From: Dryocosmus kuriphilus
Taxonomy: Eukaryota; Arthropoda; Insecta; Hymenoptera; Cynipidae
Reading direction: 5' to 3'
Assembly: GCA_038277395.1 (NCBI GenBank)
Contig: CM076192.1
Span: 130,886,570-130,950,569 of the forward strand
Length of the DNA stretch: 64,000 nucleotides
Part shown: positions 1 through 12,189 of the stretch, piece after piece
Layout of the letters: each line of letters opens with the position of its first letter
Position numbering within the stretch: the first letter of the stretch is position 1
Translations under genes and position numbers: made by a program
Notes under the pieces: generated by a model
What the model saw: only the letters and a program-made list of their open reading frames with translations
Databases searched by the model: none
What the model was told of the DNA's origin: nothing

Positions 1-290
1 TATCAAGGAGCAGAATTATTCACCTTCCAAGGACCTACAAATTCCCTTGCAACCATTTTTTGATACAACCCATACTTTCTTCATTAAACGTATAATACCA
101 TTCTTTTAATCAAAAAATACATTACTATACAGTCAATAAAAAGTTATTAAAAGTTATTGAAAAATCTGGCCGCTACTCAGGCGCATTCTCATCATCTGTC
201 TCGAGCTCACCAATCAATGAATTTATATCTAAAACGTAAATTTCATCATTTTTACCACAGTTTGGCTGAAAAATGCAATTTTTTTATTAT
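1..290 (+). repeat. Partial A unit (3' part)
   Basis: 3' portion of an A unit cut by the window edge. Bases 1 to about 700 match 4464-5163 almost perfectly; I saw one G/C difference near 168. This is a recent segmental copy or gene conversion inside the array. Confidence 0.8.
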
Positions 291-1241
291 TACATTCTCA
301 TCTCAATGAGAAGGTATTAGTTTTATGTGAAAACTGACTTTCGCGGATTTCATGAAATATCGACGTTTCATGACCCCCTGAATCCGAACAAAAAGGTTTT
401 ACGTTGGTGTCTGTCTGTCGTTGTTGTCGTTGTCGTCGTTGTTGTCGTCGTAGTCTGTGGACGCGATGACTTTCGAAAAACTAATCGGATTGGATTGCGC
501 TTTGGCACACTTCTTTAAAGTGTAAAAACTAAGGACGAGTTCGTTAACCGGCCACTTTCGACCAACGGTTATGGTTTTATCCATCAAAAACGGTTTTCAC
601 AAAATCAAAAAATCCATTTTCCGGCTAAACTATACGAGATACGCAAAATATGTTTGTAACTCAAATTGTTCGCCTTAAAAAAATCTACCAATTTTGTCTT
701 GCCTCTTTTTTGATAAAGTGCACGGTTTTTGTTTCAATTGATAAAACATTATTAAAAATGAAGGTTTTCAAATTTCCCGCTTAACTATGCAAGATACTGA
801 AAAATAATAATAAACAGAGTTGTTTACCTCAAAAAGATCTACAAATTTGCTCTCTACGATTTTCTCGATCAGATGCGTAGTTTTTGAGTTATTCGTGAAA
901 TATATTAATTCGTATAAAGAAATCTACTTTGCCGCAAAAGTATGCGAGATACCTGAAAATATCAAGAAGCAGAATTATTCACCTTCCAAGGACCTACAAA
1001 TTCCCTTGAAACCATTTTTTGATACAACCCATACTTTCTTCATTAAACGTATAATACCGTTCTTTTAATCAAAAAATACATTACTATACAGTCAATAAAA
1101 AGTTATTAAAAGTTATTGAAAAATCTGCCCGCTACTCAGGCGCATTCTCATCACCTGTCTCGCGCTCAGCAATCAATGAATTTATATCTAAAACGTAAAT
1201 TTCTTCATTTTTTACACAGTTTGGCCGAAAAATGCAATTTT
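291..1241 (+). repeat. A unit
   Basis: Starts with the inverted repeat TTCTCAT/ATGAGAA around 293-311. Its first 410 bases match the unit at 4754, but downstream of about 701 it matches the unit at 5713 better (shared CTTGCCTCTTTTTTG), so it is a mosaic. Near 1118 it carries AAAAATCTGCCCGC, the reverse complement of the B-unit terminus. Confidence 0.8.
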
Positions 1242-2530
1242 TACATTCTCATCAGAGAAGGTATTAGATTTATGTAAAATTTGACTTTCGCGGATTTCAT
1301 GAAATCTCCACGTTTTGAGACCCCCTGAGTCAGAAAAAAAGGTTTTTACGACCGTGTCTGTCTGTCTGTTGTCGTCGTTGTCGTCGTTGTCGTCGTCGTT
1401 GTCGTTGTTGTTGTCGTTGTCGTCGTCGCCTGTGACCGCGATGACTTTCGAAGGATTTATCGGATTGGAATCCGCTTTGGTATACTTCTTTAAGGGGTAA
1501 AAAGAAAGGACAAGTTCGTTAACCAGCGGTTTTTGACCAACGGTTATGGTTTTATCCATCAAAAACTGTTTTCACAAAATCAAAAAATCCATTTTCCGGC
1601 TAAACTATGAGAGATACGAAAAAAATGTAAGAAAGCAAAATTGTTTATCTTAGAAATATCTATAAATTTTGTCTCAACGATTTTTTGATAAAATAAACAG
1701 TTTTTGTTTTAATCAAGAAAACGCTATTAAAATTAAAAAACTCTGGTTTCCCGCCAAAATATTCAAGATAAAAAAAATTGGTGAAGAACAAAGTTATTCA
1801 GTTAAAAAATATCTACAAATTTTGGTTTAACCATTTTTTGGTAAAATGCACGGTTTTTGTTTTAATCGATAAAACGTTATTAAAAATCAAAATTTTCAAA
1901 GTTCCTGCCAAACTATGCAAGATACGGAAAAATGATGATAAATAAAGTTGTTCACCGTAAAAAGTTCTACAAATTTGCTCTCGATCATTTTTTTGAGCAG
2001 ACGCGTAGTTTTTGAGTTATTCGTGAAATATGTTATGAAGTATAAAGAAAACCACTTTTCAGCAAAACTTTGCAAGATATGAGAAAATATTAATAAGCAA
2101 AATTGTTCACCTTGGAAAGAGCTACACAATTTATTTATAAGACTCATCGTTTTACTTTTAAGAATCGAAATCCTGTATTGTGAAAATTTGGAAAATCACA
2201 AAAAAACTTTACCAATCTACAATGTGTTTTAAAAAAATGTTAATATCGAGCGCGAAGCTCGAGTGTCATGATGAGAATGTATTCCTTAAGGGCGATAGAG
2301 CCTTAAGTAAAATAGTTCCTTTTGGAATTTTTAATGTAAAGGTTTACAGGATCCATAAACACCGAGCGCGTAGCGCGAGGTGAATAAGTTATCGAGCGCG
2401 AAGCGCTAGTGCCGTAAATAACGTATCGAGCGCGAAGCGCGAGTGGCAACAGACGCGCGCCGCAGGCGCGCTCACACTTCGCGCGAAGCGCGCGACGAGA
2501 ATGTGCCCGCAAAGCGGGCAGATTTTTTTT
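1242..2530 (+). repeat. B unit
   Basis: Starts TACATTCTCATCAGAGAAGG and ends in the hairpin GCCCGCAAAGCGGGC followed by AGATTTTTTTT. Nearly identical to the next unit apart from a shorter trinucleotide tract there. The palindrome cluster occupies its last 280 bases. Confidence 0.8.
2247..2520 (+). repeat. Cluster of GC-rich palindromes
   Basis: Repeated 16-mers of the form GAGCGCGAAGCGCGAG (stem GCGC or longer, loop GAA or GTA) at about 2249, 2363, 2394 and 2427, then GCGCGCCGCAGGCGCGC, GCGCGAAGCGCGCG and the terminal GCCCGCAAAGCGGGC. The cluster stands out against the AT-rich surroundings. Matching clusters lie at 3498-3776, 7676-7966, 34797-34950 and, inverted, 52130-52245. Confidence 0.85.
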
Positions 2531-3785
2531 TACATTCCCATCAGAGAAGGTATTAGATTTATGTAAAATTTGACTTTCGCGGATTTCATGAAATCTTCAC
2601 GTTTTGAGACCCCCTGAGTCAGAAAAAAAGGTTTTTACGACCGTGTCTGTCTGTCTGTTGTCGTCGTTGTCCTCGTCGCCTGTGACCGCGATGACTTTCG
2701 AAGGATTTATCGGATTGGAATCCGCTTTGGTACACTTCTTTAAGGGGTAAAAAGAAAGGACGAGTTCGGTAACCAGCGGTTTTTGACCAACGGTTATGGC
2801 TTTATCCATCAAAAACTGTTTTCACAAAATAAAAAAATCCATTTTCCGGCTAAACTATGAGAGATACGAAAAAAATGTAAGAAAGCAAAATTGTTCATCT
2901 CAGAAATATCTATAAATTTTGTCTCAACCGTTTTTTGATAAAATAAACAGTTTTTGTTTTAATCAAGAAAACGCTATTAAAATTAAAAAAACTCTGGTTT
3001 CCCGCCAAAATATTCAAGATAAAAAAAATTGGTGAAGAACAAAGTTATTCAGTTCAAAAATATCTACAAATTTTGATTTAACCATTTTTTGGTAAAATGC
3101 ACGGTTTTTGTTTTAATCGATAAAACGTTATTAAAAATCAAAATTTTCAAATTTCCCGCCAAACTATGCAAGATACGGAAAAATAATACTAAATAAAGTT
3201 GTTCGACGTAAAAAGTTCTACAAATTTGCTCTCGATCGTTTTTTTGAGCAGACGCGTAGTTTTTGAGTTATTCGTGAAATATGTTATGAAGTATAAAGAA
3301 AACCACTTTTCAGCAAAACTTTGCAAGATATGAGAAAATATTAATAAGCAAAATTGTTCACCTTGGAAAGAGCTACACAATTTATTTATAAGACTCATCG
3401 TTTTACTTTTAAGAATCGAAATCCTGTATTGTGAAAATTTGGAAAATCACAAAAAAACTTTACCAATCTACAATGTGTTTTAAAAAAATGTTATTATCGA
3501 GCGCGAAGCGCGAGTGTCATGATGAGAATGTATTCCTTAAGGGCGATAGAGCCTTAAGTAAAATAGTTCCTTTTGGAATTTTTAATGTAAAGGTTTACAG
3601 GATCCATAAACACCGAGCGCGTAGCGCGAGGTGAATAAGTTATCGAGCGCGAAGCGCTAGTACCGTAAATAACGTATCGAGCGCGAAGCGCGAGTGCCAA
3701 CAGATGCGCGCCGCAGGCGCGCTCACACTTCGCGCGAAGCGCGCGACGAGAATGTGCCCGCAAAGCGGCGGGGCAGATTTTTTTT
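2531..3785 (+). repeat. B unit
   Basis: Second B unit, head-to-tail with the previous one and almost identical in its AT-rich part; the trinucleotide tract is about 40 bases shorter. Ends with the same palindrome cluster (3498-3776). Confidence 0.8.
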
Positions 3786-4753
3786 TACATTCTCATCAGA
3801 GAAGGTATTAGATTTATGTAAAATTTGACTTTCGCGGATTTCATGAAATCTCCACGTTTTGAGACCCCCTGAGTCAGCAAAAACGGTTTTTACGACCGTT
3901 TCTGTCTGTCTGTTGTCGTCGTTGTCGTCGTCGTTGTTGTCGTTGTCGTCGTCGTCGTCTGTGACCGCGATAACTTTCGAAGGATTAATCGGATTGGAAT
4001 GCGCTTTGGTGCCCTTCTTTAAGGGGTGAAAAGAAAGAAGGAGTTCGTGAACCAGCGGTTTTTGACCAACGGTTATGGTTTTATCCATCAAAAACTGTAT
4101 TCACAAAATCAAAAAATCCATTTTCCGGCTAAACTATACGAGATACGCAAAATATGTTTGTAACTCAAATTGTTCGCCTTAAAAAAATCTACAAATTTTG
4201 TCTTGACCCTTTTTTGATAAAGTGCACGGTTTCTGTTTTAATCGATAAAACGTTATTAAAAATCAAGGTTTTCAAATGTCCCGCTAAACTGTGCAAGATA
4301 CGGAAAAATAATAATCAACAAAGTTGTTCACCTCAAAATGGTCTACAAATTTGCTCTCTATCATTTTCTTGATCAGATGCGCAGTTTTTGAGTTATTCGT
4401 GAAATATGTTAATTCGTATAAGAAAATCTACTTTGCCGCAAAAGTGTGCGAGATACGTGAAAATATCAAGGAGCAGAATTATTCACCTTCCAAGGACCTA
4501 CAAATTCCCTTGCAACCATTTTTTGATACAACCCATACTTTCTTCATTAAACGTATAATACCATTCTTTTAATCAAAAAATACATTACTATACAGTCAAT
4601 AAAAAGTTATTAAAAGTTATTGAAAAATCTGCCCGCTACTCAGGCGCATTCTCATCATCTGTCTCGAGCTCACCAATCAATGAATTTATATCTAAAACGT
4701 AAATTTCATCATTTTTACCACAGTTTGGCTGAAAAATGCAATTTTTTTATTAT
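3786..4753 (+). repeat. Chimeric unit: B head, A tail
   Basis: The first roughly 300 bases carry B-type signatures (CATCAGAGAAGG, GATTTATGTAAAATTTGAC). From about 4100 it follows A-type sequence (AACTATACGAGATACGC, later AAAAATCTGCCCGCTACTCAGG) and it has no GC palindrome cluster. The switch lies near 3960-4100, which points to recombination between unit types inside the array. Confidence 0.7.
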
Positions 4754-5712
4754 TACATTCTCATCTCAATGAGAAGGTATTAGTTTTATGTGAAAACTGA
4801 CTTTCGCGGATTTCATGAAATATCGACGTTTCATGACCCCCTGAATCCGAACAAAAAGGTTTTACGTTGGTGTCTGTCTGTCGTTGTTGTCGTTGTCGTC
4901 GTTGTTGTCGTCGTAGTCTGTGGACGCGATGACTTTCGAAAAACTAATCGGATTGGATTGCGCTTTGGCACACTTCTTTAAAGTGTAAAAACTAAGGACG
5001 AGTTCGTTAACCGGCCACTTTCGACCAACGGTTATGGTTTTATCCATCAAAAACGGTTTTCACAAAATCAAAAAATCCATTTTCCGGCTAAACTATACGA
5101 GATACGCAAAATATGTTTGTAACTCAAATTGTTCGCCTTAAAAAAATCTACCAATTTTGTCTTGACCCTTTTTTGATAAAGTGCACGGTTTTTGTTTTAA
5201 TCGATAAAACGTCATTAAAAATCAAGGTTTTCAAATTTTCCGCTAAACTATGCAAGATACGGAAAAATAATAATCAACAAAGTTGTTCAACTCAAAAAGG
5301 TCTACAAATTTGCTCTCTATCATTTTCTTGATCAGATGCGCAGTTTTTGAGTTATTCGTGAAATATGTTAATTCGTATAAAAAAATCTACTTTGCCGCAA
5401 AAGTATGCGAGATACGTGAAAATATCTAGAAGCAGAATTATTCACCTTCTAAGGACCTACAAATTCCCTTGAAACCATTTTGTGATACAACCCATACTTT
5501 CTTCATTAAAAGTATAATACCGTTCTTTTAATCAAAAAATACATTACTATACAGTCATTAAAAAGTTATTAAAAGTTATTGAAAAATCTGCCCGCTACTC
5601 AGGCGCATTCTCATCACCTGTCTCGCGCTCACCAATCAATGAATTTATATCTTAAACGTAAATTTCTTCATTTTTTACACAGTTTGGCTGAAAAATGCAA
5701 TTTTGTTATTAT
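4754..5712 (+). repeat. A unit
   Basis: A unit whose first roughly 410 bases are nearly identical to 291-700. Starts TACATTCTCATCTCAATGAG. Confidence 0.8.
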
Positions 5713-6667
5713 TACATTCTCATCTCAATGAGAAAGTATTAGTTTTATGTGAAAACTGACTTTCGCGGATTTCATGAAATTTCGACGTTTCATGACCCCC
5801 TGAATCCGAAAAAAAAGGTTTTACGTTGGCGTCTGTCTGTCGTTGTTGTCGTCGTTGTCGTCGTTGTTGTCGTCGTACCCTGTGGACGCGATAACTTTCG
5901 AAAAACTAATCGGATTGGATTGTGCTTGGGCACTCTTCTTTAAAGTGTAAAAAGTAAGGACGAGTTCGTTAACCGGCGACTCTTGACCAACGATTATGGT
6001 TTTATCCATCAAAAACGGTTTTTACAAAATCAAAAAATCCATTTTCCGGCTAAACTGTACGAGATACGCAAAATATGTATGTAACTCAAATTATTCGCCT
6101 TAAAAAAATCTACAAATTTTGTCTTGCCTCTTTTTTGATAAAGTGCACGGTTTTTGTTTTAATCGATAAAACGTTATTAAAAATGAAGGTTTTCAAATTT
6201 CCCGCTAAACTATGCAAGATACTGAAAAATAATAATAAACAGAGTTGTTTACCTCAAAAAGGTCTACAAATTTGTTGTCTACGATTTTCTTGATCAGATG
6301 CGTAGTTTTTGAGTTATTCGTGAAATATATTAATTCGTATAAAGAAATCTACTTTGCCGCAAAAGTATGCGAGATACGTGAAAATATTAAGAAGCAGAAT
6401 TATTCACCTTTCAAGGACCTACAAATTCCCTTGAAACCATTTTTTGATACAACCCATACTTTCTTCATTAAACGTATAATACCGTTCTTTTAATCAAAAA
6501 AATACATTACTATACAGTCAATAAAAAGTTATTAAAAGTTATTGAAAAATCTGCCCGCTACTCAGGCGCATTCTCATCATCTGTCTCGCGCTCACCAATC
6601 AATGAGTTTATATCTAAAACGTAAATTTCTTCATTTTTTACACAGTTTGGCTGAAAAATGCAATTCT
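5713..6667 (+). repeat. A unit
   Basis: A unit with longer GTC/GTT tract and more substitutions. Its second half resembles the unit at 291-1241. Confidence 0.8.
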
Positions 6668-7972
6668 TACATTCTCTTCAGAGAAGGTATTAGATTTATG
6701 TAAAATTTGACTTTCGCGGATTTCATGAAATCTCCACGTTTTGAGACCCCCTGAGTCAGAAAAAAGGGTTTCTACGACCGTGTCTGTCTGTCTGTTGTCG
6801 TCGTTGTCGTCGTTGTCGTCGTCGTTGTCGTTGTTGTCGTCGTTGTCGTCGTCGTCGCCTGTGACCGCGATAACCTTCGAAGGACTAATCGGATTGGAAT
6901 GCGCTTTGGTACAGTTCTTTAAGGGATAAAAGGAAAGGACGAGTTCGTTAACCAGCGGTTTTTGACGAACGGTTATGGTTTTATCCATCAAAAACTGTTT
7001 TCACAAAATAAAGAAATCCATTTTCCGGCAAAACTATGAGAGATAAAAAAAAATGTGAGAAAGTAAAATTGTTCATCTCAGAAATATCTAGAAATTTTGT
7101 CTTAACTGTTTTTTGATAAAATGAACAGTTTTTGTTTGAATCAAGAAAACACTTTAAAAATTAAAAAACTCTGGTTTTCTGCCAAAATATTCAAGATACA
7201 AAAAATTGGTGAACAAGAAAGTTGTTCAGTTCAAAAATATCTACAAATTTTGTTTTTAACCATTTTTTGGTAAAATGCACGGTTTTTGTTTTAATCGATA
7301 AAACGTTATTAAGAATTAAAATTTTCAAATTTCCCGCCAAAATATGCAAGATACGGAAAAATGATAATAAATAAAGTTGTTGGCCGTAAAAAGTTCTACA
7401 AATTTGCTTTCTATCATTTTTTTGAGCACACGCGTAGTTTTTGAGTTATTCGTGAAATATGTTATGAAGTATAAAGGAAACCACTTTTCAGCAAAACTTT
7501 GCAAGATATGAGAAAATATTAATAAGCAAAATTGTTCACCTTGGAAAGAGCTACACAATTTATTTATAAGACTCATCGTTTTACTTTTAAGAATCGAAAT
7601 CCTGTATTGTGAAAATTTGTAAAATCACAAAAAAACTTTACCAATCTACAATGTGTTTTAAAAAAATGTAATTATCGAGCGCGAAGCGCGAGTGTCACGA
7701 TGAGAATGTATTCCTTAAGGGCGATAGAACCTTAAGTAAAATAGTTCCTTTTGGAATTTTTAATGTAAAGGTTTATAGGATCCATAAACACCGAGCGCGT
7801 AGCGCGAGGTGAATAATTTATCGAGCGCGAAGCGCGAGTGCCGTAAATAACGTATCGAGCGCGAAGCGCGAGTGTCAACAGACGCGCGCCGTAGGCGCGC
7901 TCACACTTCGCGCGAAGCGCGGGGCGCAAAGCGCGCGATGAGTATATGCCCGGGAAGCGGGCAGATTTTTTT
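6668..7972 (+). repeat. B unit, last of the array
   Basis: B unit with palindrome cluster at 7676-7966 and terminal hairpin CCCGGGAAGCGGGC followed by AGATTTTTTT. Sequence after about 7973 is unrelated, so this T run marks the true right edge of the array. Confidence 0.8.
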
Positions 7973-10438
7973 CATTATCTCAATAACAACATATATTTCT
8001 GGTACATGCGTAAATTCGACGAAATAAAATATTTTTTAAAACAAACAAGTAAAGGTAAACATAAGTTGAACTAGTGTCCAGGTATCAAAAATTAGAGTTA
8101 AATTTTAGTAGGTGCATGGCAATATAAATGTATCAGAGTAGAAATGAAATGTCTTATAAAAATATCCAGCTCAATTAGTATGCGCTGATACATGTATATC
8201 CTTCATGTAATGAGTAATCCGACGATACCTCGTGGTTTAAAACGTCTTCTGATGATTAAATTGAATTTTTCTTAATTAAGATGTTATAAAAATTCTTTCA
8301 TCACAAAAGTGAAGGAAGCATATCAATATAAAATGTCATCTTTTAATAATTCAGAGTCCGACAACTATAATCTATATAGCAATGAGAACTTAGCAATATT
8401 ATGAAGAAAGCATGTAGAAAGAAAGAGAAAAGAATACGGAAGAAATGTCGCGCGTGTATACTCATTACACAAGTTGCAACCCGATCTATAGCTCTGCTTT
8501 AAACGTGGGTCATTGTTTTTCTTTCATGTATGCGTTTATCGGCTCTTGGTTTAAATTCGATGTCATTCCTCGTTTCCTGACATCCAATCTTAATATTTCC
8601 AAATTAGCTGACTGATGATGAAAAATGCCATGCGTTCTAAAGGAATACTGATATGAATAAAGTGCTGAAATGAAAAATAACTACCAAGGCATTTCCTAAT
8701 TGTCGAACTAAGACAAGGAAATACAGAAATAATACCTACTGAAGACCAATTTGGTTTATTTTATTCAGCGGATTCTTCTACTATAAGAATTTAATTGCAA
8801 AATTCTCTTGCAAAACTCTGTTGCAAATGTTCCTGTCACAGGTAAATGTGACCTTAAATTGCCGAATCGCTGACAACAGCTTTAAATGGCGTTCGTTCAA
8901 CTTGGGTGAATATTGCAGCGAATATTGGTCAACAAAGTTCCACCCTTTCGTACATTGAACTTCCAAATCATCAAAAATCCCCATTGAAAAAGTTTACCAC
9001 TAGCGGATAAGCTAAACCAAAATTGCAGTCTGAGGAAGAACGTACCAGTGAGTAGTTCTTCTCTCGGTATCTTTTTCTTTTAAAAAAAAAGTTAGAGTTA
9101 TAATCGCCCGTCTGCGGTTCGGGATCGGTCATCAATATTTTTAAATTTAAAGTCTTTAACATATTGACGCCGTGCGGACGTAAACCCCTATTTTGATAAA
9201 ACACTCGCCCGATGAGTTGCTTAATTTTTTTTTATTGTGAAAACTTAAAGGCTTAAGTTTAAAGCTGAGTGAGTGAATCACGAAATACCCTGACAGAAAT
9301 CACGGAGAAAGATTCTTCTCTCGAATCGCAAAACGAGCGAAGAAATTTCTGAGTAAAATTCTAATTTAGAATTACTTAGGAAAAGAATAGAGAAGAGGGG
9401 ACTTTTTAAAAGTACTGTCGCTCTTCCTGCTAAATGCAAACTATTGCTTTTCCACGGTAATTCTAAAAGAAACCAAATACAAGAACAAGAAGTGACTTGT
9501 GAGTGAATGCGCAAGTGTGAAGGATTAATTAAAATTGTCCATTTCCAAAAGGGAGTACAGAGGGAAAGTAGCGACTCTTTCTTTCTTTCTACAAACTACA
9601 GGGAATGGTCGTTTAGGACCACAGGTACTGTAAAAAAATGTATCGTTCCTTTTATGTTACAATAAATTATTCATAGTTTGACATGTTTAGAAACACAAAT
9701 CAATAAGGTTTTGTCTCTTCATCCTAAAAGCACACACTCCCTTCCTTCTCGAGTTAATCATGGCAATAATGTCACTCTCAGTCCGAGAGTCGAAATTTCG
9801 ATCCCATTAATAAAAACGAATATAAATCCAAGTTAAATTCGGCAGTTTGTGAAAGCCTCCGCGTACCTAAATTTATCCTAAATAAATTAAAGTAGTTGAC
9901 AGATCATTTAGTGGTACGTAGAATGAACGTAGAATGAATACATGTAAAATTTTTGATAATATAACATGTGGAACCGAAATTTATTCTCGCTGGGAGTTTG
10001 AAACTTTGTTTTCGAACTTTTGACGGAGATGAAAGAAAATAAAACCGCGAGAAGTATAAATTTTTTTCTGGCAAATCAAGAGCATGAAATCCACCACACT
10101 ATCTATTATTCTCTATATTTCTTTTTATATTTTTTTAATATCTATAAGTTTTCTAAACACAGTTCTTTTAGGGGAAAAACTTAGAAAAAAAAAATATTAA
10201 AACCGAATTTCGAACAATTTCCAATTTTAACAAACAAAGAAAGCAAGATTTATGCTCATTGAAACAACAAAGTTTTGTATGTGATACCATTTTTTCTGAA
10301 TAGCCCTTTTAGGGAGGAATATAAAAACCGACATAAATGAAAAAACAACAAAAATTCGTAAAATGCCCAATGATTGTATGTTAAAATAGTGACAGAATAG
10401 CTTTTTATGTAGACAGAATTTTCTCCAATCATTACAGA
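7973..10438. other. Non-repetitive AT-rich DNA, no gene seen
   Basis: No ORF here shows a recognisable domain. The short ORFs on the minus strand (8781-8984, 8971-9204, 9278-9514) have no motif, are not repeated in the window and look like chance. This may be host intergenic or intronic DNA. Confidence 0.5.
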
Positions 10439-10453
10439 TTTATCAGGTATCTT

Positions 10454-10589
10454 TTTTTTTTGTTTTTTTTCTTGGCGGTTGGAGGAGGGGAAAGGGGAAA
10501 TCTTGCATAAGACACCCCAGTTGGGGTACTGTCGGATTCTTACCGACTAAAACCCCTCCCCCTGGCGCTCAGACTAGGTCCATTGTGCC
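10454..10589 (-). mobile_element. Small retroposon (SINE or LINE 3' end) with 15-bp target duplication
   Basis: TTTATCAGGTATCTT occurs at 10439-10453 and again at 10590-10604, bracketing 136 bases that begin with a T-rich run on the plus strand. That makes the insert a minus-strand element with an A-rich tail. It contains two potential hairpins, CCCCAGTTGGGG and GTCGG...CCGAC. It is too short for coding, and could be a SINE or a 5'-truncated LINE 3' UTR. It does not match the 3' ends of the half-LINEs at 16345-20428. Confidence 0.75.
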
Positions 10590-10604
10590 TTTATCAGGTA
10601 TCTT

Positions 10605-12189
10605 ACAAATATATATTTTTTCCTGTAAATCTTACAAGAATGGTCGGGAAATCACATCAAGAATTCCAAGAGTCTCGCAAGATTATCTTTAAACATTACG
10701 GAGAAATGCACACTCATCATTCTGTGTGAGATTAGCAGACTTCTTTTCTCCATGTATATTTGCTTTTAAAATTAGTGAGGAGCCTAAGAGGGAATTAGTT
10801 CGCACTTTGATAGTTGTATGTCCGAATGAGCTAGACTCTAGACACTCCTAATGGCACTCTTTGATTTCGTTTTTCAATGAAGGGAATGGCGAAATAACAA
10901 CGACGAGGGTTGTGTCCGCACAACCCTTGTAGAAGAAAAAGGAACACGTGAAAATCGTTTAAAGATTAAATGGTGAAAAAGAAGAGAGATGTGAATGACG
11001 TGTCTGGTCTCTTTGTGGCAACTGCAGGCAATAAAATCGGGATTTAAGCATATTACTACAAGGAATGGTGAGGATTGAGAGTGGTATGTCGCGGTCACGC
11101 TTTGGAAACAGAGCAAAGAACTTGGGAGTAGCGCGTAGTTTCCCTCCAACTTCCTAAGATGCTCTCTATCCTACTTGTTTACTCGAGTTTTGATATTTCG
11201 GCGAGAGCAAAGTTTTCGCGCATGTACTTTACTTATATATCGGAAGAAAACAAAACTGGTAGAAGTTTGGGGCATGGGTTTAATTAAACATGGAAGCTCG
11301 GGAATGAATATTGTCATAGAAGCTGTTTGCAATTTTGCCCCTGTTACTATACAATATAATCTAAAGATGGTTACATGAATCAATATAACAATATTTCTTA
11401 ATATCAAAGCATCTATTTGAAATTTATTTTTGGAAAACTTATATATTCTTCCCTTGCCCATCAGTTGAATGCTTCTTGACTATCGTGACCAAATTATAGA
11501 CGGCGAAGTTTAAGGGTACCAATTGAAAAGCAAAGGGTATTAAAAATTGAGGGGTCGGAAGCAAAAACAAGAAAAGAATTTAAAATTCAAAAAATTTAAT
11601 TTTTCAAAATCTTATAGTATAGATACTAAAAAGTCGAAACTTTTTTCCACTCTCTGTTTTTTTGTACGATGAATATTTTTTATAATAAAATTGAAAAGGT
11701 GAGAAAAAATTGTCTGCATATTTAGTTATTTTTTAAAACATAAATCGTCATAAGTTAATCAAATATTATTAAAACTGTTTTTTAAAAATTGTTTTACGCA
11801 TGGAGTATACCATAATGAGAGATTTATTCCTCATTATAGAAGGGGGATTTCTGCAAATTGTCAGAACGATTCATTAAAAATTTGCTGAAATATAAATTTT
11901 ATAAGAAAGCATACGACGCCGTTTATGAGCAAGTTCATCCGCTACTCGGCGTTCGCTCGAGTCGTCTCTATTCATCTACTCAGTTTGACTCAGGACTCCA
12001 CTTTTGAATAACGAAAAATGTAAACTTCTTTATAAAACTGTTATTTCATCCTAAATAATAGGTAATTAGACGCTTCAAACATTCAATTATCTTCATTTTC
12101 AATGCCTTAGAATGTTACTAAAAATAGAAACAATTTTGCTGCGCAAATTCTTTATTCTTATAATATATCAACATTTTATCTAATGCTTT
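10605..12189. other. Non-repetitive AT-rich DNA, no gene seen
   Basis: Several ORFs of 67-96 codons on both strands (10874-11149, 11171-11461, 11175-11378) lack any motif I recognise and overlap each other. I cannot support a gene. Confidence 0.4.

Larger units (their letters stand above)
1..7972 (+). repeat. Head-to-tail array of A/B family repeat units
   Basis: Eight consecutive units (the first partial) start with TACATTCTCATC or a close variant, at 291, 1242, 2531, 3786, 4754, 5713 and 6668. Each unit has a GTC/GTT trinucleotide tract about 120 bases in, then AT-rich blocks with repeated phrases such as AACTATGCAAGATAC. A units (about 0.95 kb) lack the GC-rich 3' palindromes; B units (about 1.25-1.3 kb) carry them and end in GCCCGCAAAGCGGGC plus a T run. 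The short ORFs here are low-complexity or antisense translations of the trinucleotide tract and are not credible genes. Single units recur at 33143, 33997, 42731 and, inverted, at 52122, so this is a dispersed family that has also gone tandem. Confidence 0.85.

Noticed and set aside
327..518. ORFs with long Val or Asp/Asn runs in the A/B units (also 1212-1562, 4790-4981, 5749-5943, 6638-6991)
   Set aside because: They are translations of the GTC/GTT trinucleotide tract on either strand, vary in length with it and shift frame between units.
2240..2530. Helitron 3' end (hairpin plus CTRR)
   Set aside because: The terminal hairpin is followed by AGATTTT rather than CTRR, and no RepHel sequence is present.
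1..7972. CRISPR-like or bacterial repeat array
   Set aside because: Units are 1 kb long and AT-rich with internal microsatellites, with no short repeat/spacer pattern and no cas genes; surrounding retroelements are eukaryotic.
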